A stretch of 38,133 nt of DNA, from assembly GCF_010550605.1 (NCBI RefSeq), contig NZ_JAAGNI010000114.1, positions 1-38,133 on the forward strand. The letters run 5' to 3'. This DNA is from Streptomyces sp. SID9727. Its GTDB lineage: Bacteria; Actinomycetota; Actinomycetes; Streptomycetales; Streptomycetaceae. The position numbers were made by a program, and so were the translations under genes. The notes under the pieces were generated by a model. That model was not told where the DNA came from. It was given only the letters and a program-made list of their open reading frames with translations, and did no database searches. This document shows positions 33,041 to 38,133 of the stretch, piece after piece (the stretch's first letter is position 1; each line of letters begins with the position of its first letter).

Positions 33041-33319
33041 TCAGCCGGGGATCAGACCGTCGTCGCTGAGCATGGCGCGTACCTCTTCGAGGGTGGCGTC
33101 CGGCGACGGCAGGATCAGTTCGGACGGCTCCAGGGTGTCGTCCGGCAAGGGTGTGCCGAGTTCGCGCACGCGGGCCAGGAGCGCGTGGAGCGTGGTGCGG
33201 AAGCCGGGCCCGTCACCGCGCTCCATCTCGGCCAGCAGGGCGTCGTCGAGCTCGTCGAGCTCGGCGAGATGGCTGTCGGCCAGGACCGCCTGGCCCTCCC
33301 CCATGATCCGTACGATCAT
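33041..33319 (-). CDS. pspAA: PspA-associated protein PspAA
   Basis: The product has 92 aa. It starts MIVRIMGEGQ, contains the acidic helix HLAELDELDDALLAEMERGD and ends with SELILPSPDATLEEVRAMLSDDGLIPG, the typical PspAA domain. In actinobacteria it is encoded directly after pspA and interacts with it in the envelope stress response. Nine base pairs separate the pspA stop from this start, with GAGG before the ATG. Confidence 0.88.
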   Translation of the reverse strand: MIVRIMGEGQAVLADSHLAELDELDDALLAEMERGDGPGFRTTLHALLARVRELGTPLPDDTLEPSELILPSPDATLEEVRAMLSDDGLIPG

Positions 33320-33328
33320 GACGCCGCC

Positions 33329-34117
33329 TCAGTTCTTGTCGAATTTGTGCGCCTGGCTGTTCTGCTGCTGGGCGTCCTGACGGCCGCCCTCGATCGCCTG
33401 CTGCGAGGAGGAGCCGCCGGCCAGCTCGGCCTTCATGCGCTGGAGTTCCAGCTCCACATCCGTACCACCGGAGATCCGGTCCAGCTCGGCGGCGATGTCG
33501 TCCTTCGCCGTGCCTGTCGGGTCGTCCAGGGCGCCGGAGGCCAGCAGCTCGTCGATCGCGCCGGCGCGGGCCTGGAGCTGCTGCGTCTTGTCCTCGGCCC
33601 GCTGGATCGCCAGGCCGACGTCGCCCATCTCCTCGGAGATGCCGGAGAACGCCTCCCCGATCCGGGTCTGCGCCTGGGCCGCCGTGTAGGTGGCCTTGAT
33701 GGTCTCCTTCTTCGTCCGGAAGGCGTCCACCTTGGCCTGAAGGCGCTGGGCCGCGAGGGTGAGCTTCTCCTCCTCGCCCTGCAGTGTGGTGTGCTGCGTC
33801 TCCAGGTCGGTGACCTGCTGCTGGAGGGCGGCGCGGCGCGACAGCGCCTCGCGGGCCAGGTCCTCGCGGCCGAGCGCGAGCGCCTTGCGGCCCTGCTCCT
33901 CCAGCTTCGAGGACTGGCCCTGCAGCTGGTTCAGCTGCAGCTCCAGCCGCTTGCGCGAGGTCGCCACGTCGGCGACTCCGCGACGCACCTTCTGAAGCAG
34001 CTCCAGCTGCTTCTGGTACGAGTAATCAAGGGTCTCGCGCGGATCCTCGGCCCGGTCAAGGGCCTTGTTTGCCTTCGCGCGGAAGATCATCCCCATACGC
34101 TTCATGACACCGCTCAT
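33329..34117 (-). CDS. pspA: Phage shock protein A (PspA/IM30/ESCRT-III family)
   Basis: The product has 262 aa. An amphipathic N-terminal helix (MKRMGMIFRAKANKALDRAEDP) is followed by long coiled-coil helices (about 30-190) rich in Gln, Glu and Arg, then an acidic linker and a C-terminal helix (VELELQRMKAELAG). PspA binds stressed membranes and polymerises on them. The ATG at 34117 has AAGGGGG about 12 nt upstream. An internal ATG at codon 5 (MKRMGM) is an alternative start. The divergent gene at 34380 leaves a 262-bp intergenic region in which TACTGT is a possible pspA -10 and nothing else stands out. Confidence 0.93.
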   Translation of the reverse strand: MSGVMKRMGMIFRAKANKALDRAEDPRETLDYSYQKQLELLQKVRRGVADVATSRKRLELQLNQLQGQSSKLEEQGRKALALGREDLAREALSRRAALQQQVTDLETQHTTLQGEEEKLTLAAQRLQAKVDAFRTKKETIKATYTAAQAQTRIGEAFSGISEEMGDVGLAIQRAEDKTQQLQARAGAIDELLASGALDDPTGTAKDDIAAELDRISGGTDVELELQRMKAELAGGSSSQQAIEGGRQDAQQQNSQAHKFDKN

Positions 34118-34379
34118 GGGCTTCGCGCGCCCCCTTCTGACTCAACTGGGCTCCAGCACTCCAACAGAACCCACAGTACGGGCCCTGTCTCTATTACCGC
34201 ACTGTTCGGGCGTCGATGGGCTCCTCCCCAAGGACGACTGTGCTCCCGGTCCACTCCCGCCCAAGGAGTAGGTGGCGCCCGCACCGCCCGCCCGTACACG
34301 GTCGAGGACGCGGTCCGTTGCCGGATCGTTCCCGGGCGGCCTGCGGAGATCCGTGAGCGACCCCGTACCCTTGGGCCTT

Positions 34380-34979
34380 GTGTTCCGTAGCCGCTCCAAG
34401 GAAGAGAAGGCCCCCACCGACAAGGTGACGGCGGACCTCTCCAAGACGCCCCGCGACCCGCAGGCCCCCAAGGGTCGCCCCACCCCGAAGCGCAGCGAGG
34501 CCCAGACGCAGCGCCGTCGTGCCTCCAGTGGCGCGCCGCTCGACCGCAAGGAGGCCGCGAGGCGCCAGCGTGAGGCGCGCCGCGTGGACATGGCCAAGCA
34601 GCGGGAAGCGCTCGCCAATGGCGACGAGCGCTATCTGCCCGCGCGCGACAAGGGGCCGGTGCGCCGCTTCGTCCGCGACTTCGTGGACTCGCGCTTCTGC
34701 ATCGCGGAGTACTTCCTGCCGCTCGCCGTGGTCATCCTGATTCTCAGCGTGATCCAGGTACAGGGCATCCAGAACATCTCGCTGCTGCTCTGGCTGATCG
34801 TGATCGTGCTGATCGTGATCGACTCGATCGGGCTCGCGCTCCGTCTGCGCAAGCAGCTCAACACGCGGTTCCCGGACACGCCCAAGCGCGGCGCGGTCGC
34901 CTACGGTCTGATGCGCACGCTCCAGATGCGGCGGCTCCGCCTGCCGAAGCCGCAGGTCAAGCGCGGAGAGCGGCCCTGA
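34380..34979 (+). CDS. DUF3043 membrane protein
   Basis: The product has 199 aa. Residues 1-100 are a cytosolic, strongly basic region (RSRSKEEKAP, PKRSEAQTQRRRASSG, KEAARRQREARRVDMAK). Two membrane helices follow (about 122-142 and 147-167). The conserved block DERYLPARDKGPVRRFVRDFVDSRFCIAEYFLP is characteristic of DUF3043, an actinobacterial family of unknown function. The GTG at 34380 is chosen as the start of the conserved product (VFRSRSKEE). TACCCT ends 8 nt before it and no Shine-Dalgarno is seen, so it may be leaderless. The 3' end overlaps or abuts the methyltransferase gene. Confidence 0.87.
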   Translation: MFRSRSKEEKAPTDKVTADLSKTPRDPQAPKGRPTPKRSEAQTQRRRASSGAPLDRKEAARRQREARRVDMAKQREALANGDERYLPARDKGPVRRFVRDFVDSRFCIAEYFLPLAVVILILSVIQVQGIQNISLLLWLIVIVLIVIDSIGLALRLRKQLNTRFPDTPKRGAVAYGLMRTLQMRRLRLPKPQVKRGERP

Positions 34980-35008
34980 GCACCGAGCCGTCCGGCCCGG
35001 TCGGCGGT

Positions 35009-35821
35009 GTGCCCGCCGACCGGTCGGCCGGTGCCGTCACCGGCTTCGGCGGGGCTTCGGCGGCCTGGATCAGAGGGCTGACGGGCCTGCGCAACACCGT
35101 GCGCCAGGAGCTGGTCGCCCGGCAGCTGGACGAGCAGATCGCGGCCCGCTTCCCGGTCGGGCAACGGCTGCGCATCCTGGACGTCGGCATGGGCCAGGGC
35201 ACCCAGGCGCTGCGGCTCGCCCGGGCCGGGCACACGGTGACCGGCCTGGAGTCCGACCCGGAGATGCTGCGGACCGCCCGCGAGGCGCTGGGCGGCGAGC
35301 CGGCCGGTATCCGCGAGCGGGTGCGGCTCATCGAGGGCAACGGCCAGGACACCGGGGTCCACTTCCTGCCCGGCAGCTTCGACGTGGTCCTCTGCCACGG
35401 TGTGCTGATGTACGTCCAGGAGCCGGACGCCATGGTGGCGGGCCTGGCCCGGATGCTGGCGCCGGGCGGGCTGCTGTCCCTGCTGGTGCGGAACGCCGAC
35501 GCGCTGGCGATGCGGCCGGGGATGGCCGGGGACTTCGCCGGGGCCCTGGCGGCGTTCGACTCCGACCGGTACACCAACCGGCTCGGCCTGTCCGTGCGGG
35601 CGGACCGGCTGGACGCGCTGACGGCGACGCTCGCCTCGATCGCGGCTCCGCTGCACGCCTGGTACGGGGTGCGGCTCTTCACGGACAACGTGAGCAACGA
35701 CGTGGAGCTGCCGCCGGCCGCGGAGCTGGAGCGGGTGCTCGCGGCGGAGGACCGGGCGGGGCGGACGGACCCGTATCGCGGGGTCGCGGCACTGCTGCAT
35801 CTGTGCGGCGTACGGGGCTGA
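35009..35821 (+). CDS. SAM-dependent class I methyltransferase
   Basis: The product has 270 aa as drawn. Motif I is ILDVGMGQGTQALRLARAG. The acidic residue binding the SAM ribose is in VTGLESDPEM. GSFDVVLCHGVLMYVQEPDAMVAGLARMLAPGGLLSLLVRNAD gives motifs II and III, and the fold resembles SmtA/CmoM-like enzymes. The substrate is unknown. The start is uncertain: the GTG at 35009 has no ribosome site, whereas an in-frame CTG at 34976 overlaps the DUF3043 stop (CTGA) and has GGAGAG 5 nt upstream, adding 11 residues (LSTEPSGPVGG). Use of that CTG would couple translation to DUF3043. Confidence 0.88.
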   Translation: MPADRSAGAVTGFGGASAAWIRGLTGLRNTVRQELVARQLDEQIAARFPVGQRLRILDVGMGQGTQALRLARAGHTVTGLESDPEMLRTAREALGGEPAGIRERVRLIEGNGQDTGVHFLPGSFDVVLCHGVLMYVQEPDAMVAGLARMLAPGGLLSLLVRNADALAMRPGMAGDFAGALAAFDSDRYTNRLGLSVRADRLDALTATLASIAAPLHAWYGVRLFTDNVSNDVELPPAAELERVLAAEDRAGRTDPYRGVAALLHLCGVRG

Positions 35822-35867
35822 GTGGGGCCCGATGGGCCCGGTGGCGGCGTCCGGGTGGGCGTTCTTG

Positions 35868-35896
35868 TCCTCAAGCGCCGGACGGGCTTGATTTTC
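35868..35896. repeat. Half copy of a common Streptomyces intergenic palindrome
   Basis: TCCTCAAGCGCCGGACGGGC followed by TTGATTTT resembles the left arm of a dispersed palindromic repeat often seen between Streptomyces genes. The expected right arm is missing, so this appears to be a decayed copy. The rest of the 35822-36033 gap has only a short GGGCCC dyad after the methyltransferase stop and an 11-bp direct repeat CCCTCTGGATG (35928 and 35980). Confidence 0.45.
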
Positions 35897-36033
35897 GGCC
35901 GCCCGGCTCTTTCATGCGCGGCACGTCCCTCTGGATGGGCGGGCGGTCGCCCCGCCGCGTGCGGGCTCGGCCCGTCGCCCCCTCTGGATGCGCTCAACGG
36001 GCCGCCCTTCGGGGCAAAAGTAATAATCCGGGC

Positions 36034-37125
36034 ATGGATGCCATTGACTCACGCCGTCGTGCGCGCCGGCTGTTGCTGCCCCTGTCCGCGGGTGTCTGCG
36101 CGATCGCGCTGGTGAGCGGTTGCTCCGGATCGGACACCCCCTCCGCCGCACCGGACGCGACGGCGTCCGGATCGGCTCAGCCGGGTCCGGCCTCCAGGGC
36201 CGCCGGTGATCTGCAGAGCGAGTACCAGTCCGTCATCAACAACGTGCTGCCGTCGGTCGTGCAGATCGACGCCTCCGAGAGCCTCGGCTCCGGTGTCGTC
36301 TACGACGCCGAGGGCCATGTCGTCACCAACGCGCACGTCGTCGGCGACGAGAAGACCTTCAAGGTCACGGTGGCCACCGGCGAGAAGGTACTGAAGGCGT
36401 CGCTGGTCGCCGCCTACCCCGAGCAGGACCTGGCCGTCATCAAGCTGGACGACGTGCCCGACGGACTGCGGCCCGCGAAGTTCGGCGACTCGGAGAAGGT
36501 CGCGGTCGGGCAGATCGTGCTGGCGATGGGCTCGCCGCTCGGCCTGTCCAGCAGCGTCACCCAGGGCATCGTCTCGGCCCTCGGCCGGACCGTGAGCGAG
36601 AGCCGCTCGGGCGGCGGCACCGGAGCGACCATCGCCAACATGGTGCAGACCTCGGCGGCCATCAACCCGGGCAACAGCGGCGGGGCCCTGGTGAACCTGG
36701 ACAGCCAGGTCATCGGCATCCCGACGCTCGCCGCCTCCGACCCCCAGATGGGCGACAGCGCGGCGCCCGGGATCGGCTTCGCCATCCCGGCCTCGATGGT
36801 GCGGACGGTCGCGGACCAGATCATCAAGAACGGCAAGGTCACCGACTCGGGCCGGGCCGCGCTCGACATCACCGGCCGCACGGTCGTCAACGACGACTAC
36901 CGGCCGGCGGGGGTGGCGATCGTCAGTGTGCAGAAGGGCGGCGCGGCCGACGAGGCGGGGCTGCGGGCCGGCGACATCATCGTGAAGGTGGACGACACGA
37001 AGGTCACCACGATCACCTCGCTCTCCGAGGCACTGGCCGGCCACAAGCCGGGCCAGAAGGCGAGGGTGGCGTACACGCGCGGAAACTCGCAGAAGACGAC
37101 CGAGGTCACGCTCGGCGAGATCTGA
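36034..37125 (+). CDS. HtrA/DegP-like serine protease lipoprotein with PDZ domain
   Basis: The product has 363 aa. An Arg-rich n-region and hydrophobic stretch end in the lipobox LVSGC (Cys30), so it is anchored outside the membrane as a lipoprotein, unlike the membrane-spanning HtrAs of the same genus. After a Ser/Ala/Pro linker the trypsin-like domain carries the triad His101 (TNAHVV), Asp132 (QDLAVIKL) and Ser215 (NPGNSGGA). A single PDZ domain (about 275-360) has VAIVSVQKGGAADEAGLRAGDIIVKVDD. It should degrade misfolded secreted proteins. The ATG at 36034 has no clear ribosome site, and a TAATAAT element ends 6 nt before it, which suggests a leaderless message. Confidence 0.92.
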   Translation: MDAIDSRRRARRLLLPLSAGVCAIALVSGCSGSDTPSAAPDATASGSAQPGPASRAAGDLQSEYQSVINNVLPSVVQIDASESLGSGVVYDAEGHVVTNAHVVGDEKTFKVTVATGEKVLKASLVAAYPEQDLAVIKLDDVPDGLRPAKFGDSEKVAVGQIVLAMGSPLGLSSSVTQGIVSALGRTVSESRSGGGTGATIANMVQTSAAINPGNSGGALVNLDSQVIGIPTLAASDPQMGDSAAPGIGFAIPASMVRTVADQIIKNGKVTDSGRAALDITGRTVVNDDYRPAGVAIVSVQKGGAADEAGLRAGDIIVKVDDTKVTTITSLSEALAGHKPGQKARVAYTRGNSQKTTEVTLGEI

Positions 37126-37138
37126 GCGTACGGAGGCC

Positions 37139-37179
37139 GCTGCCGCCGGGTGAGTCCGTGGGGCCCGCCCGGCGGCAGC
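37139..37179 (+). terminator. Terminator after the HtrA-like gene
   Basis: GCTGCCGCCGGG (37139-37150) pairs perfectly with CCCGGCGGCAGC (37168-37179), with a 17-nt loop. It lies just before the stop of the convergent small gene and may serve both. Confidence 0.65.
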
Positions 37180-37188
37180 CGTGTGCCG

Positions 37189-37401
37189 TCAGCCGGCCGC
37201 GTCCGCCTGGAGGCTCATCGGGCCGTAGATCTTCGTCCCGTCGTCGAAGAGCGTGACCTGGTCCGCCCCGCCGTCCAGGAGTTCCTTCCAGTACTCACCG
37301 ATCCAGGACTCCGCGTCGCCCTGGGTCGTGAACTCCTCCGGCCGCAGGGCCGGCTCCGTCTCCGTACCGTCGGACTTCTCGAACCGCCACGTCCACGCCA
37401 T
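37189..37401 (-). CDS. Small conserved hypothetical protein
   Basis: The product has 70 aa, acidic, beginning MAWTWRFEKSDGTE and containing FTTQGDAESWIGEYWKELLDGGADQVTLFDDGTKIYGPMSL. I recall near-identical proteins in other streptomycetes but no assigned function. The ATG at 37401 has a perfect GGAGG at 5-nt spacing. Much longer in-frame extension is possible but unsupported. The high content of Trp, Asp and Glu suggests a compact soluble protein. Confidence 0.82.
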   Translation of the reverse strand: MAWTWRFEKSDGTETEPALRPEEFTTQGDAESWIGEYWKELLDGGADQVTLFDDGTKIYGPMSLQADAAG

Positions 37402-37537
37402 GTCCGCCTCCTGGGTATGTCGTTCCGCTCGGCAGCCTAGTGCTTCCCACCAGCAAGGGAAGGGGCTCCGGGGCCTGTCCGGCGGATCTTCGCCCCCACG
37501 TCGCGCAACCCGCGCACCGACGCGGGAGGATCGGAAC

Positions 37538-38133
37538 GTGGAACTGACTCTGCTCGGCACCGGAGCCCCCGACGGGCTGCCGCGGCCCGACTGCCCCTGC
37601 GCCGCCTGCGCCCTCGCCCGCGGAGCCGGCAGCCGGGCCGCGACCGCCCTCCTGGTCGACGACGCGCTGCTGCTCGACCTCACGCCGGGGGCGGTGTTCG
37701 CCGCCGCCCGCGCCGGCCACTCGCTCACCGGCGTACGCCAGGTCCTCCTGACCCACCCGCACGACGGACCGGCCGTCGAGCTGCCCGCCGGGCTGCCTCC
37801 GGCGGGCCGGGTGCCTGACGGCAGGGTACTGACGCTGATCAGCGGGCACCGGGTGCGGGCCGTGCCGATGGACGCGCCCGGTACCGGATACGAGGTCACC
37901 TCGCCGGAGGGCGCCCGGCTGCTGTACCTCCCGCCCGGCGGCGCACCGGCCGGGCTGACGGACCCCGTGGCGCAGCCGTACGACCTGGTCGCCGGGGACG
38001 TCGTCGGGCGGCCCGACGCGGTGGCGCGGCTGCGGGCCGTCGAGGCGATCGGGCCCGCCACCGAGCTGATCGCCGTCCACCTGGACCACGACGCGCCGCC
38101 CGCCCCCGAGCTGGAGCGCCGGCTGGCCGCGGC
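37538..38133 (+). CDS. N-terminal part of a probable CobU fusion (degenerate metallo-beta-lactamase-like domain), truncated
   Basis: 198 codons are present and the frame runs off the right end. The product starts MELTLLGTGAPDGLPRPDCPCAACALARG, typical of a metallo-beta-lactamase-like fold with a CxxC pair (C21, C24), followed by ALLVDDALLLDLTPG and LLTHPHDGP, where the canonical THxHxDH metal motif is reduced to HPHDG. It ends with IAVHLDHDAPPAPELE. In Streptomyces, proteins with this opening are annotated as adenosylcobinamide kinase/guanylyltransferase (CobU) fusions. The kinase P-loop would lie beyond the window, so that part is inferred from memory. The GTG at 37538 has GGGAGG at 8 nt. 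Confidence 0.65.
   Translation, partial: MELTLLGTGAPDGLPRPDCPCAACALARGAGSRAATALLVDDALLLDLTPGAVFAAARAGHSLTGVRQVLLTHPHDGPAVELPAGLPPAGRVPDGRVLTLISGHRVRAVPMDAPGTGYEVTSPEGARLLYLPPGGAPAGLTDPVAQPYDLVAGDVVGRPDAVARLRAVEAIGPATELIAVHLDHDAPPAPELERRLAA

Noticed and set aside
35822..36033. Additional small gene between the methyltransferase and the HtrA-like gene
   Set aside because: Open frames here are short, overlap a decayed repeat and lack ribosome sites or motifs.
1..38133. tRNA, rRNA, CRISPR array or prophage
   Set aside because: No cloverleaf, rRNA core segment, regular repeat-spacer pattern, integrase or phage structural gene was seen on reading both strands.

Overview
This window is Streptomyces or a very close relative. 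GC is about 70% or more with near-total G/C at third codon positions, GTG starts and 4-nt ATGA/GTGA overlaps are common, and the gene order around the respiratory cluster matches what I remember of the S. coelicolor region (ctaC, ctaD, ctaF, an L,D-transpeptidase, a small receiver-like protein, ctaE, qcrC, qcrA, qcrB, trpD, a PfkB kinase, erpA, nadA, pspA). The species cannot be named from the sequence alone. Both ends are cut inside genes.

Layout. 1-1654: two tandem NlpC/P60-type secreted cell-wall hydrolases on the minus strand, the first truncated by the window edge. 1943-3585: an NYN-domain RNase-like protein and a zinc-ribbon protein. 3745-4760: a rhomboid protease overlapping a stand-alone RAM-domain protein, followed by a 181-bp palindromic, MITE-like element whose end supplies the stop codon. 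4951-6327: a SufS-like class V aminotransferase preceded by a SAM-IV-type riboswitch and a six-codon upstream ORF. 6704-7768: trpD.

7891-17178 is the respiratory core on the minus strand: ctaC-ctaD-ctaF (aa3 oxidase subunits II, I, IV) and ctaE-qcrC-qcrA-qcrB (oxidase subunit III and the actinobacterial bc1 complex). Between the two transcription units lie an L,D-transpeptidase lipoprotein (minus strand) and a degenerate receiver protein (plus strand). The two units encode the parts of the bc1-aa3 supercomplex, in which QcrC passes electrons directly to the CuA site of CtaC.

17446-23552 holds sulfur, iron-sulfur and cofactor genes: a cysteine desulfurase fused to a TusA-like domain, an AdoK-type adenosine kinase, a small unknown protein, a membrane-anchored protein with six paired cysteines, erpA and nadA. 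nadA lies behind three copies of a 13-bp operator-like palindrome. 23639-27549 looks like an accessory islet between terminators: a WhiJ-like triad (small MRLLPW-type protein, XRE/DUF5753 regulator, DUF397 protein) and a 732-aa TPR-like protein.

27622-32909 is an RND transporter with its NarL-type two-component system. 33041-34117 is pspA-pspAA (envelope stress). 34380-37125 holds a DUF3043 membrane protein, a methyltransferase and an HtrA-like lipoprotein protease. 37189-38133 holds a 70-aa protein and the start of a probable CobU fusion.

Most of the window is conserved housekeeping sequence. The less ordinary material is regulatory or structural: the nadA operator array, the riboswitch leader with its micro-ORF, palindromes at the ctaE start and the ctaC promoter, a codon-atypical patch inside ctaD, and the palindromic element fused to a stop codon. 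I found no rRNA, tRNA, CRISPR array, complete insertion sequence or clear defence system.
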